Shown one piece after another: positions 12,142 through 23,104 of a stretch of 64,000 nt of DNA; positions within the stretch are counted from its first letter, which is position 1; each line of letters starts with the position of its first letter. A model generated the notes under the pieces. The model did no database searches and had not been told where the DNA came from. It saw nothing but the letters and a program-made list of their open reading frames with translations. The translations under genes and the position numbers were made by a program. Source of the DNA: Halichondria panicea (taxonomy: Eukaryota; Porifera; Demospongiae; Suberitida; Halichondriidae); NCBI RefSeq assembly GCF_963675165.1, contig NC_087377.1:2402824-2466823 (forward strand), given 5' to 3'.

Positions 12142-13424
12142 TAGCAGGCCACCCTCTATAATACAGCAAGGTTAATGGGCCCCAAAGTCTCCGTAGCATG
12201 TGTTTGGACCTGTGTTAGCAGGCCACCCTCTATAATACAGCCAGGTTAATGGGCCCCAAAGCCTCCATAGCATGTGTTTGGACCTGTGTTAGCAGGCCAC
12301 CCTCTATAATACAGCCAGGTTAATGGGCCCCAAAGTCTCCATAGCATGTGCTTGGACCTGTGTTAGCAGGCCACCCTCTATAATACAGCCAGGTTAATGG
12401 GCCCCAAAGTCTCCATAGCATGTGTTTGGACCTGTGTTAGCAGGCCACCCTCTATAATACAGCCAGGTTAATGGGCCTCAAAGTCTCCGTAGCATGTGTT
12501 TGGACCTGTGTTAGCAGGCCACCCTCTATAATACAGCCAGGTTAATGGACCTCATAGCATGTGTTTGGACCTGTGTTAGCAGACCACCCTCTATAATACA
12601 GCCAGGTTAATGGGCCCCAAAGTCTCCATAGCATGTGTTTGGACCTGTGTTAGCAGGCCACCCTCTATAACACAGCCAGGTTAATGGGCCCCAAAGTCTC
12701 CATAGCATGTGTTTGGACCTGTGTTAGCAGGCCACCCTCTATAATACAGCCAGGTTAATGGGCCCCAAAGTCTCCATAGCATGTGTTTGGACCTGTGTTA
12801 GCAGGCCACCCTCTATAATACAGCCAGGTTAATGGGCCTCAAAGTCTCCATAGCATGTGCTTGGACCTGTGTTAGCAGGCCACCCTCTATAATACAGCCA
12901 GGTTAATGGGCCCTAAAGTCTCCATAGCATGTGTTTGGACCTGTGTTAGCAGGCCACCCTCTATAATACAGCCAGGTTAATGGGCCTCAAAGTCTCCGTA
13001 GCATGTGTTTGGACCTGTGTTAGCAGGCCACCCTCTATAATACAGCCAGGTTAATGGGCCCCAAAGTCTCCATAGCATGTGTTTGGACCTGTGTTAGCAG
13101 GCCACCCTCTATAATACAGCCAGGTTAATGGGCCCCAAAGTCTCCATAGCATGTGTTTGGACCTGTGTTAGCAGGCCACCCTCTATAATACAGCCAGGTT
13201 AATGGGCCCCAAAGTCTCCATAGCATGTGTTTGGACCTGTGTTAGCAGGCCACCCTCTATAATACAGCCAGGTTAATGGGCCTCAAAGTCTCCGTAGCAT
13301 GTGTTTGGACCTGTGTTAGCAGGCCACCCTCTATAATACAGCCAGGTTAATGGTCCCCAAAGTCTCCATAGCATGTGTTTGGACCTGTGTTAGCAGGCCA
13401 CCCTCTATAATACAGCCACTGTTG
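12142..13424. repeat. 74-bp satellite array, about 17 units, in kinase-remnant intron (block A)
   Basis: Each unit contains GTTAGCAGGCCACCCTCTAT, AATACAGCCAGGTTAATGGG and CATAGCATGTGTTTGGACCT. Units differ by a few substitutions (CCATAG/CCGTAG, GCCCC/GCCTC) and one has an internal deletion near 12548. The array lies between the linker and C-lobe exons. A single divergent unit is nearby at about 11330-11395. Confidence 0.95.
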
Positions 13425-13610
13425 GTCTACCCACCACTATACATACACAGGGTATACTAATAGTAAGGTACTCACAAAGACATTAGTGACATGGTTGGTG
13501 GTTCCTGTGATCCTGGACACCACCTCACACACTTGCCAGATACTGGGACGCAGCTCAGGGTCAGAGGTCAACAGGTAGCCTACAAGGGAGTAGGAGAACA
13601 CATGTATCAT

Positions 13611-13621
13611 ACACACACACA

Positions 13622-13694
<73 letters not shown>
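13611..13694. repeat. (AC)n microsatellite
   Basis: About 42 AC units with one CCC interruption. The matching block-B site (52420-52468) is short and interrupted. Confidence 0.95.
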
Positions 13695-13696
<2 letters not shown>

Positions 13697-14487
13697 CAAG
13701 CATAAAACAAATGCGTCTTATGGGATAATTATTTATGTGATTAACTTTTAAACGCCGCGATTTCAGTACAGGCCACAAATGGATATCACTGTGTGATACA
13801 AGAGTATGCAGTGATTATGATAGCTGCTCACATAACAGCATTAGTATAAGTATCTATTACACATTTATTTCTGACTACGACTATACACAACTATGGGATA
13901 GGGCTATTGAATGATACTTGATACTCTAAAATGGATGCTTTGTACAATAAATTATGTAACTAGTGAAATGCTTCCTCACACACACACACACAGTGAAGCC
14001 ACTCTTAATGACCTCATCTGAAGAAAGGTTAACTGCAGGCTATGAGGTCCCAAATAAATAGTTTTTGTATACATGCAGCCAAAATGTTGTTCCCTAAACA
14101 TGTCTGTTATAAATAGTTCAATTGTACATACCTTGAGGTCGCGATGTATAATGGGTTTTGTCCGATGGTGTAGCCTAGCAACGGCCTTAGCAACGTCAGA
14201 GAAAATATGCAACACTTCACGTTGTCTCAGTCGAGTGCCCACTGATTCAGCAAATCTATCACCGAAGTACCTAATAGAATAAATAATATTAAAAGCTTAA
14301 TTTATCGCTAATTAGCTACATGCAGACAGTGTTTGTGATTCTCACTACTGTACATGATCAATGGTACCACTCCATTAGTATGACTAAGCAATAGACTACC
14401 ATCATGCACGCAGGTACACTACCACCCACTCCACTCATCACACACCCACTCCATTAGTATGAGTAGGCAATGGAGGACCATACATTA

Positions 14488-14929
14488 TGCACCTATCAAT
14501 GTGTCGCCCCACTCCCCCCAGGAGGGGTCGGGCTTATATGGGGATTTGACCTTACCTCAGGTCAAATTTCCCCTGATGGGGGAAGGATTCTGTGTTCAAA
14601 TCCCCCAGTCAACGGAGGATTTTTAAGCCCCATGCAGTTGCACACATTAAAACAGGTTATACAAGCAGTCTTTACTACGCAAAGCCAGGTCAAATCCCCA
14701 AGTATGGGGCCAACATTTCAGGTTAAATTTCCCCTTTAATCCCGGGGGGAGGTAGTGGGGCAACACCAGAGGAGGTCTGACATGCGTGCACGAATCACTA
14801 TAAATTCAGTGCATTGTGGTAATTGGGGTCACGTGATATGTCCAGGCCAAATGTACTAGCATTTGTAGTGATTCGTGCATGCATGTCGGACCGGGCCTCC
14901 TCTGGGGCAAAACATTGATGATAGGTGCA
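14488..14929. mobile_element. Three-layer nested palindromic element, block A
   Basis: Outer arms TGCACCTATCAATG / CATTGATGATAGGTGCA enclose two side-by-side hairpins. One (about 14502-14767) is bounded by TGTCGCCCCACT / AGTGGGGCAACA. The other (14768-14905) is bounded by CCAGAGGAGG / CCTCCTCTGG and has the inner pair GCACGAATCACTA / TAGTGATTCGTGC. Non-coding. Block-B copy: 54277-54720. Confidence 0.7.
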
Positions 14930-15297
14930 CTACAACAAAGGGAGCTAGAGAGCTAGTCTATAGATAGAGTATCTGGGTCCACTCAATAAAATCTGACACT
15001 GCGTACTCACCCTAGCATTGTCCAGCTCCCTCTGCAGACTAGCCACCATATCCACCACCAGCAGCACTCAGCCAGGATACCTTGAGACAGTCACTTTCTG
15101 CTAGCTCCATCTCTCTCTACACTGCTTGTAGCCTCGTGAGCATGGAGCCATCTCTGTTACCAACTGGAGCTATATATTATAGAGTAGATCTGTTTCAATG
15201 CTGCCTAGCTGTGAAGCTCTTAGTCTAGTCTATGGCAGAGTCTACGGTATAGGGTAGCTAGCTCAGTAGGCCGGTGTCATAAAATTTTGGGCCCCGG

Positions 15298-16643
15298 TGT
15301 CATAAAATTTTAGGCCCCCCCGGGCCTAGAATTTTAACATTTTAGGCCCCCTCTTAAAATTTTAGGCCCCCCCATTAACAGCACAACAGCGGTAACATTA
15401 TGTGACAGTGCATTCTCAAAATACACCAATACAGTCTTCTATGGTCTTCACAGTCTATGCATGCAGTGCCAGTTACTGAATGCAGCTCTCCTCACACACA
15501 CACATTTCATGCATGTACAGTAGTACCACTGGTCTCACAGCCATCACACTGCACCACGTCATTCTATGACCTCATGCAGCACGAAGCACATAGGTGCCAA
15601 CTGTCCAAGATTACCCTTGTCCCGAAAGGAAACTGCTATTCACCTCAGATATCCCGGATTTTAAGGTTGCTGCTTCTGAGCTGGGTTACTAAGCTCCAAA
15701 AGGCTTATCAAGCCTGAAACTACTGCATGCTAGAATCTTCAAACAATGAACAAAAACAGCTTTACACAAGAAACTTAGTTTATATAGCAAGGGCATATGA
15801 GAGAAGTGCCCTTGTACTATGATACAGCTAATAAGTGGGCGGGGCTCACTTGCTTGCACTCTTATTACATGTACATGTACTGTGATTCCACCATAGATAC
15901 AACAGTTTCTCTCTTGACTTCTATATCTATGATTCCACATTACTTGAGAGCTGAGCCAGTGATGCTATTGGAGCATCCCCACAACAATTTACATCTTCTA
16001 TGTAGGAAAACATGGAGGAAGATATGAATTGTTGTTTTTGCACTGAAAATTGTGTGCTTTATACTTTATAATTATTGTGAATTCACAAAATTTTGCCTCC
16101 TTTGGCGGCCAGCCGCTTGGGGATAACGCCGCCATGTTTTGTCCTGAAATTTGGCTGAGAAAGTAAGCACAATGTTGCAAATATGGCGATAGCTATGCAC
16201 AACATCGATTGTCTTACAGGCAGATCCAACATTGCAGAGCTGCATCAAAGCATTTAACTCTTATAGGTATAAGCATGAGTAACTTGAAAGGTAAATCTTG
16301 CTTCACTTTGAATTCCATAGAATAATAATGCAAACAATTTTGCTACTTTGATACAGAGTCTTTGCATGCATGCAGTCTTTGATGCTTTGTAACTAATAGA
16401 GCTAACCTTACCATAATTCTTTGACTTTGTTCTATCATAGATAAAGATTTCTGTTCGTTTATCTATGGTTCTATCGTGCAGAAAAGAGGGGGGCCTAATC
16501 TCACAGTGGGAGGCCTAGAATTTTAACAGATTGGACCCCCTGGGGGGCCTAAACTGTTAATATTCTAGGCCGGGGGGGCCCAAAATTTTTAAATTCTAGG
16601 CCCGGGGGGGCCTAAACATGTGGGGCCCTAAAATTTTATGACA
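15298..16643 (-). mobile_element. CCGG-flanked TGTCAT...ATGACA element, inverted copy with extra sequence
   Basis: Flanked by CCGG at 15294-15297 and 16644-16647. It starts TGTCATAAAATTTTAGGCCC and ends in the matching inverted repeat. The inside is the reverse complement of the 21571-22568 element plus an extra segment of about 250 bp near 15640-15890. The 23-bp piece before it (15271-15293) is the end of another member. No transposase. Terminal TGTCA and the 4-bp CCGG match the Ginger-like element at 55093-56913. Confidence 0.75.
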
Positions 16644-16647
16644 CCGG

Positions 16648-17990
16648 TGTCATAAAATTTTGGGCCCTGGCCTAGTTGGGCGGAGTCCAACCAACGCTGC
16701 GCTCTGGGTTGGGTATCAGTACACGTAGCAGTTTTGTTCCACCGGACTTGAGACAGAGTATGAATATTGTTTAATCTTTAAGTGGCTGACAACCGCATGG
16801 CTCAGGGGTGCGATATAAAGAAATCAATTAACTATTTGGATGGCTATTCTAGCTGACTGGATCTAGCTATAGTTGTTTTGGAATTCAAGAAAGACCTCAG
16901 ACTCTTAGAGAAAGTAGAAGAATACTGTAGCCTGTAATATAAGATTTAGTACAGGCAGAAATAAACTTTTTCATAATAGTTAGACATCTAGCACAAGGAG
17001 AGGTATAGCCAGCTATAAGACTACCCCAAGGCTTCTGAGAAGCTTTTCGAAGACCAAAGAAGGCATACATAACACAGGTTTTGTCCAAACTAATGATCTA
17101 ATCTTATTGGTAGCACAACAAAACTTAAAACAAAGACAAGTCCTTTTAATTAATTAATACATACTGTTCAAGCTTCATTCATAGATGCTAAGATAGACTA
17201 TGCTTCTTTTCTAGTAGCCTAGATATCCAGCAGGAGCTGTTTCTGCATTCTCCAGAGAAATACAGTGTCCCAGCTCGCCTTGTCAGCTAAATTGAGCTGT
17301 AAGGTTTCCCACTTGAACACAGCAATCTGATTGGGCTGCAAATTTCTTGCAGTGGGAACAAAACTGCTACATGTACTGATACCCAACCATGAGCGAAGCG
17401 TTGGTTGGACTCCGCCCAACTAGCCCTGGCCCCATGTTTAGGCCCCCCCAGGCCTAGAATTTTTTAAAATTTTGGGCTAGTAGGTCTGGCCCCCAGACTA
17501 GTCAAAGAGATATAGGTAAGGTTAGCTCTATTAGTTGACAAAGCATCAAAGAGACTGCATGCATGCAAAGACTCTGTATCAAACTAGCAAAAATGTTTGC
17601 ATTATTATTCTATCATGGAATTCAAAGTGAAAGAAGATTTACCTTTCAAGTTACTCATGCTTTACCTATAAGAGTTAAATGCTTTGATGCAGCTCTGCAA
17701 TGTTGGATCTACCTGTAAGACAATCGATGTTGTTGCATAGCTATCGCCATATTTGCAACTTCGTGCTTACTTTCTTAGTCAAATTTCAGGACAAAAAAGT
17801 ATAAAACACACAATTTCAGTGCAAAGACAACAATTCATATCTTCCTCCTATGTTTTCCTATACATAGAAGATGTAAATTGTTGTGGGGATGCTCTAATAG
17901 CATCACTGGCTCAGCTCTCAAGTAATGTGGAATCATAGATAAAAGTCAAGAGAGAAACTGTTGTATCATGGTGGAATCACAATAGCAGTT
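16648..17990 (+). mobile_element. CCGG-type element, 3'-truncated, interrupted by a fold-back MITE
   Basis: Begins TGTCATAAAATTTTGGGCCC directly after a CCGG and follows the 21571-22568 copy up to about 17990, then leaves it. It is interrupted at 16672-17423. The block-B equivalent is 55070-57490, interrupted instead by the Ginger-like element. Confidence 0.7.
16672..17423. mobile_element. Fold-back MITE with CTAG ends and 7-bp target duplication
   Basis: About 72-bp inverted repeats beginning CTAGTTGGGCGGAGTCCAAC. The flanks are CCCTGGC on both sides (16665-16671 and 17424-17430). Block B lacks it at the matching site. Same end tetranucleotide and duplication length as the element at 3076-3486. 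No credible coding frame inside. Confidence 0.85.
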
Positions 17991-18232
17991 TCCTTTTTTT
18001 TATTTTTATAAAAGAGCAGATTCACAGAGGCTGACTTTGTTTTCAAATTGGGATTGTGGGTGGAGCTAAATCTACACATAGGGGAGGCACTGCAATCAAA
18101 ATCAATTTGGTAAAGGTCGACACAGTAACACTTAAAAGCCATTTTCATTACACCAACCATTGTAAAATTAATGTTCAATAATGTTTGTATGTTCATTATC
18201 ATAATTATTGTTCAGTTTGCAGTGCTCTTGCA

Positions 18233-18342
18233 CACCAGAGAGAGAGAGAGAGAGTCCTCCCTCCATGCAGAGAGATAGTCCTCCCTCCATGCAGAGAGAT
18301 AGTCCTTCCTCCATGCAGAGAGAGAGTCCTCCCTCCATGCAG
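18233..18342. repeat. 24-bp minisatellite, four units, with (GA)n start
   Basis: Unit TCCTCCCTCCATGCAGAGAG plus ATAG. Four units here, three in block B (57741-57824). Minus-strand frames across it give a repeated SLCMEGGL peptide on one frame and other repeated peptides on the rest, so coding is doubtful. Confidence 0.85.
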
Positions 18343-18879
18343 TGTGACAGCCAGCACCGTCGCGAGTATGTGGCACTGCATCGCTGGCCCCCCGCCCATC
18401 CGCCCATGGGACCATCTGGGATATCTGTAGCAAATGTTTGTGAGATCTCAATTGAATACAGTTAAGGCAGCAATAACCAACCTAGAGGCTGTCCCAGTCC
18501 AGGTTATTAGAAGGTAGTCTGGCCACGAGACTAATTAGTTACATCCAGGTGGTTAGAATTTGCTATCCAATGGAGATTCTCATGTAAGAGTTGCTGTTGC
18601 CTACAGGGACAAAGCATCGTGTACATACATGTAGGGTATCATACGCACACCCACCTAACATGAGGGTGTGGCCATCATGTGGGTGTGGCCACAGTTGTAG
18701 TAGGTGTGGTCTGACCACTCCCCCTCCAGAGAACCAGTAGATCGAGTTCATTTTTCATTTACAGTATGACAAACGAAAAGGAAATGAAAAATGATGGGGA
18801 GCCCCAAAAGTATGATTGTGATGAGTTATGTATGATGGTTCATTGCAGCAGCTATCATTGCTTCAGTATGTGACGTGGT

Positions 18880-20530
18880 GGATACTCCCTCCAGTGCAGT
18901 AGGTCCCCCGGAGCCAGAACCATGTAGTGTGAAGGGTAGAGTTAGGACACATACGTAGTACTACCTCATACATGGAATTACACTATACAAGGCTTGAACT
19001 GTATAATTATATATAAAAGCTTATAATTATTTCGAATTAATCATCAGACCACCACAACCGATACGTAGATGTCACCAGCAGTCCCTCTACTGTCAGATGT
19101 AATATGGAGTTTTTTCTCTATAATTTTATTATAGAAATTCCGCCAGTTGTCCTCCAGAGCAAGAACCATGTAGTGGGAGAAATAGATTATTAGGGGGTAC
19201 ATGCATGCATGGGGTTAGGTACTCATGTCATGTAACACACAAGGCTTGTTACTGTATAAGGCTCAAATAAGAATAATTGTCAGACCACAACCGATATGTA
19301 GATTCTTGATAGTGAAATGCCAGTGTGTCGAATAAAAACGAGTTCTTTCTAGAGATTCTGCCAGTTGGTCCCCAAGAGCCAGCTAGAACTCTATAATGCA
19401 TGTATGACACCAGGGGTAGAGGTTAGGACACAGAGCACACACATGTACACAAGGCTTGCTACGTAACTAGCTGTGTATAAGGCTCAATATTATTTTAAAC
19501 TTGTTTGACCACAACCGATATAATAGATTCTTGTTTGAAATGCTGTCGATCCAGTGTCGGATATAAACGAGTCTTTTATAGAAGTTCCGCCAGTTGTCAT
19601 CCAGAGCTAGAACCATGTAGTGGGAGAAATAGATTATTAGAGGGTACATGCATGCATGGGGTTAGGTACTCATGTCATGTAACACACAAGGCTTGTTACT
19701 GTATAAGGCTCAAATAAGAATAATTGTCAGACCACCACAAGCGACATGTAGATTCTTGATAGTGAAATGCCACAAGTAGTTCGTCCAGCGTGTCGAATAA
19801 ACGAGTCTTTCTAGAAATTCTGACGGTTGGTCCTCCAGAGCTAGAACCATGTAGTGGGAGAATTTGGTTAGAATAGGGTTATAGGAAGTATACTATAGGT
19901 ACGTCTGAAGCACACAATACATGCAGCTGGTGAGTGGTTCTACAGGGATGCAAGGTTTGAAAGAGACAGACTATAGTAAAGCAGTTGGTTGTTGGGGTAG
20001 GACATATCAGTAGTAATCATACATGTACGAATATACACAAGGCTTGATAGAATGGTGTAAGGCTCAATATATTAATCATTAGACCACAACCGATATGTAG
20101 GTTCTCGATATGCTGCCAGTATCCAGTGTGTCGGACATAAAAGAGTCTTTTCTATACAAATTCCGCCAGTTGGTCCCCTCCAGAGCAAGAACCATGTAGT
20201 GTAAGAAATAGATTAGGACTCATCAATATAGTACCAGGAGTGCCTGATAGTACTCATACATGCTAATATACCAGGCTTGCTTGATAACTATCTAATGCCA
20301 AACTACAACCCATAATTATACTAATCATGTAGATTCTTGAAATGTCACCATCTGCAGTGCAGTATGTCAGATCTGCCAGTTGGTCCCCCAGAGCAAGAAC
20401 TATGCAGTGCGAGAAATAGATTATTAGGGGGTAGACATTAGTAGACACGATTTAAGGCTTGATATACAGTACGTATAAGGCTCGTCATAACTATCAGACC
20501 ACAACCAGTCTGTGCGTGAGTACCACCATC
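18880..20530 (-). repeat. Tandem array of about seven exon-like units of 210-340 bp, block A
   Basis: Each unit contains, read on the minus strand, a GTTCTAG or GTTCTTG step, CTCTGGAGGACCAACTGGCG and AAGAATCTACATATCGGTTG. The spacers share ACACAAGGCTTG and TGTATAAGGCTC. Some units stay open (for example LDDNWRNFYKRLVYIRHW) but frame and length differ between units and donor sites are poor. They could be degenerate duplicated exons of the gene starting at 21446, or simply a tandem repeat. Block-B copy: 58580-60250. Confidence 0.5.
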
Positions 20531-20756
20531 TGCAGTGTTGATAGCCAGTGTCAGTGTCAGTGATGTTAGTAGAAATGTTCCAGACTTGTCTTCATAAGTA
20601 GTGGATAGACTTCAGTACTTCAATATAGTTCAGATATAGACTTCAATAGTTCAGTAGTGGATAGACTTGACTTCAATATTCCACCCAGTGGTCTCGTGTT
20701 GTCAGATCTGTAGAAATAAATCAGCATGTATTATTGAAAAGTTGCACAAGACAGCT

Positions 20757-20772
20757 CACACACACACACACG
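20757..20772. repeat. Short (CA)8 tract followed by a 16-20 bp minisatellite
   Basis: A short CA run followed by several units of ACACGTGCATGGCTAG up to about 20850. The same site in block B has a 213-bp CA tract and fewer minisatellite units. Confidence 0.85.
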
Positions 20773-21295
20773 TGCATGACTAGACACACGTGCATGGCTA
20801 GACACTAGACACACGTGCATGGCTAGACACACGTGCATGGCTCACTGCGTGTATGGCTCACTGCGTAGCCAATTCTCACCATTTAATTAGTCAGTGCTCA
20901 AGAGCAGATACTGCCACTTGTTGTGTTATACTGCTGTCACAAAAATGAATAATTAAAGATACTGACTACTGTGAGGGGCCCCTCTCTAACAGAATAATAA
21001 TGTCTGATATAATGAGATGACTGTTGAGTGCTTTTTGTTGTTGTTGATCGTTCGTTTTCGAATTTCGTGTTGTGATGAACACTATCTATTCGTGGCTGGG
21101 CGTATATAAGAATCGAATCGAATAAGAGCAATTGTTGAGCTTTAGTGGACATTTGCAGCTGTGAGAACAAGACAACACGAGGGTTAGCAATAATACATGA
21201 CCAAGCAACAGCTCTAAACTATTACTGTGTACTGTAAAACATTATTTGGTGACTCCTTGATCCTATAGCTAGCACAGACAGACACAGACACACAC

Positions 21296-21446
21296 CTGCA
21301 AGGTTTAGAGGTGGAGTAGAGCTTCTTGAGATGTAGAGACATGTTGAAGAGATCACTTCACTTTTGTAGAGACTCAGAGATGATGGACAGTCACATTGAT
21401 ACTGCAAACTTGCTGCAAATGTGAGGTTCAGCTTCTGCTTCAGCAT
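21296..21446 (-). CDS. First exon of an unrecognised gene, block A
   Basis: An ATG at 21446 opens a 50-codon frame (beginning MLKQKLNLTFAASLQYQC) that ends at a good donor (TTGCAG|GTGTGT), phase 1. It is almost unchanged in block B (61176-61326). A TATA-like stretch directly abuts the ATG and a GCGCATGCGC palindrome lies 15 bp upstream, so transcription may start inside this frame and the true start may be later. A following open stretch at about 20937-21160 does not join in phase. No family recognised. Confidence 0.35.
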
Positions 21447-21460
21447 TTATATAAATTAGT

Positions 21461-21470
21461 GCGCATGCGC
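21461..21470. promoter_or_regulatory. NRF1-type palindrome GCGCATGCGC
   Basis: Exact match to the animal NRF1 consensus, next to a TATA-like ATTTATATAAAT and upstream of the exon at 21446. In block B (61341-61350) one base has changed (GCGGATGCGC), which breaks the palindrome. Confidence 0.4.
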
Positions 21471-21570
21471 CATAGATGTATAGGGGTGTGGCTAAATTCT
21501 AGGGGAGGGGCTGCGAAGGTGCGCATCAAATAGAATTAGTAAACAAATCTGTTCGAAAACTGTTGGCCGG

Positions 21571-22568
21571 TGTCATAAAATTTTGGGCCCCCCGGCCTAG
21601 AATTTTAAAATTTTGGACCCTCCGGGCCTAGAATGTTAACAGTTTGGACCCCCCAGCCCCACTGTGAGATTAGGCCCCCCTCTTCTGCTATCCTTTTCTG
21701 CACGATAGAACGAAGTCAAAGAGATATTATAATAAATTGGTAAGGTTAGCTCTATTAGTTGACAAAGCATCAAAGAGACGCATACATGCAAAGACTCTGT
21801 ATCAAAGTAGCAAAAATGTTTGCATTATATTATTCTATCATGGAATTCAAAGTGAAGGAAGATTTACCTTTCAAGTTACTTATGCTTTACCTATATATAA
21901 GAGTTAAATGCTTTGATGCAGCTCTGCAATGTTGGATCGGCCTGTAAGACAATCGATGTTGTTGCGTAGCTATCGCCATATTTGCAACTTCGTGCTTACT
22001 TTCGTAGTCAAATTTCAGGACAAAAAAGTATAAAACACACAATTTCAGTGCAAAGGCAACAATTCATATCTTCCTCCATGTTTTCCTATACATAGAATAT
22101 GTAAATTGTTGTGGGGATGCATCACTGGCTCAGCTCTCAAGTAATGTGGAATCACAGATAGAAGTCAAGAGAGAAACTGTTGTATCATGGTGGAATCACA
22201 ATAGCAGTTTCCTTTCGGGACAAGGGTAATATTGGAAAGTCCTGACCAATTCGGGACAGTTGGCACCTATGTGCTTCGTGCTGCATGAGGCCTGATTCAT
22301 AGAATGACATGGTTCAGTGTGATGGCTGTGAGACCAGTGGTATACTACTGTACACGCATGAAATGTGTGTGTGTGTGTGTGTGAGGAGAGCTGCATTCAG
22401 TAACTGGCACTGCATAAACTGTGAAGACCATAGAAGACTGTATTGGTGTATTTTGAGAATGCACTGTCACATAATGTTACCGCTGTTGCGCTGTTAATGG
22501 GGGGCCTAAAATGTTAAAATTCTAGGCCCGGGAGGGCCCAATCTCATGGGGCCTAAAATTTTATGACA
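21571..22568 (+). mobile_element. CCGG-flanked TGTCAT...ATGACA element, complete copy in block A
   Basis: Starts TGTCATAAAATTTTGGGCCC, ends AAAATTTTATGACA, and is flanked by CCGG at 21567-21570 and 22569-22572; 998 bp. The sub-terminal regions carry several GGCCTAGAATTTTAA-type repeats. No coding capacity. It is the model non-autonomous member of the CCGG family. Block-B copy: 61451-62444. Confidence 0.85.
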
Positions 22569-22634
22569 CCGGTACCGCCAAAATGTTAATAATATCCGCT
22601 GCTTAAGTATTGCAACACTCTTGCGACCGTATAG

Positions 22635-22638
22635 TTAA
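22635..22638. other. Empty TTAA target site matching the filled site at 62511
   Basis: The 60 bp before this TTAA (GACCGTATAG TTAA) match the sequence before TTAA copy 3. Here the TTAA runs on into TGGACAAAATG with no element. Confidence 0.85.
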
Positions 22639-22909
22639 TGGACAAAATGTAAGCTTTAAAGCACCAGAAAACACATGGATAGGAGAATATAAAACCAGTT
22701 ATGGTAGGTAGGATTTGAAGGATACCCTTGCTGGCATACATAGAAGGGATAATGATGAGACAACAGGCAGGCTTTAATCAATTACCTCAGTAGATAGCAA
22801 ACACATTAAAATCGAGACAGCAATCAAAATCCATGGCGTATGCAATTCCAACGCCAATTTTTTCTTATTTATCAATTGAAAACAACGTTGTCATGTATAC
22901 TATGCATAT

Positions 22910-23104
22910 GGTATAGTGGGTAATCATAACGGTGAGTAAAAATATTCGTTATTTTTGTGGGGAATCTTCATGGCCTACACGAAATTTTCACTTACGAAAA
23001 CGTAGGTATGCTTATACAGTAACGCATACTATACTCGCGAAAATCACCATTTCCCATTCAGTGAAACGAATCTCACGAAAATTTACCCACTATAATTATA
23101 CGGT
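22910..23104. mobile_element. TA-type hairpin MITE, degenerate copy
   Basis: Ends TATAGTGGGTAAT / TTTACCCACTATA, with inner GTAAAAATATTCGTTATTTT and ACGAAAATC pairs. Diverged member of the family at 39253-39436. Confidence 0.65.

Larger units (their letters stand above)
10761..15110 (-). pseudogene. NAK-family (AAK1/BMP2K-like) protein kinase gene remnant, block A
   Basis: NAK kinases phosphorylate clathrin adaptor subunits. Exon 14132-14270 encodes EVLHIFSDVAKAVARLHHR followed by the catalytic loop HRDLK. Exon 13476-13579 encodes the end of the C-lobe (SDPELRPSIWQVCEVVSRI). Exon block 11730-12069 gives a Pro-rich linker (starting RSPCPLNPVPSPKN) and LDAFGYVPF. The last exon 10761-10919 gives RDLFGAPPF and VDQFGAVPF. 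Such D-x-F-G-x-x-P-F repeats fit the tails of this family. A possible first exon is 15081-15110 (MELAESDCLK). I find no exon for the glycine loop, the VAIK lysine or the DFG/APE activation segment. The linker frame is broken by an extra 4-bp TTGG unit. A catalytically dead remnant is most likely; exons missed by eye are the alternative. Confidence 0.55.
6255..22640. repeat. Segmental duplication, block A
   Basis: Near-identical to about 40188-62510 in the same order and orientation, introns and repeats included. The homology begins inside the ankyrin gene, near the exon with the KKRK cluster, and runs to the TTAA at 22635. Differences are lineage-specific insertions, tandem-repeat length and scattered substitutions. 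Confidence 0.9.

Noticed and set aside
13476-14132. Reading the NAK exons as a working kinase
   Set aside because: No exon with DFG, APE, a glycine loop or the VAIK lysine was found between or upstream of the kinase exons, and the linker frame is broken in both copies.
14593-14605. TTCAAATCC as a tRNA B box
   Set aside because: No A box or stems; it is part of a hairpin of the nested palindrome.
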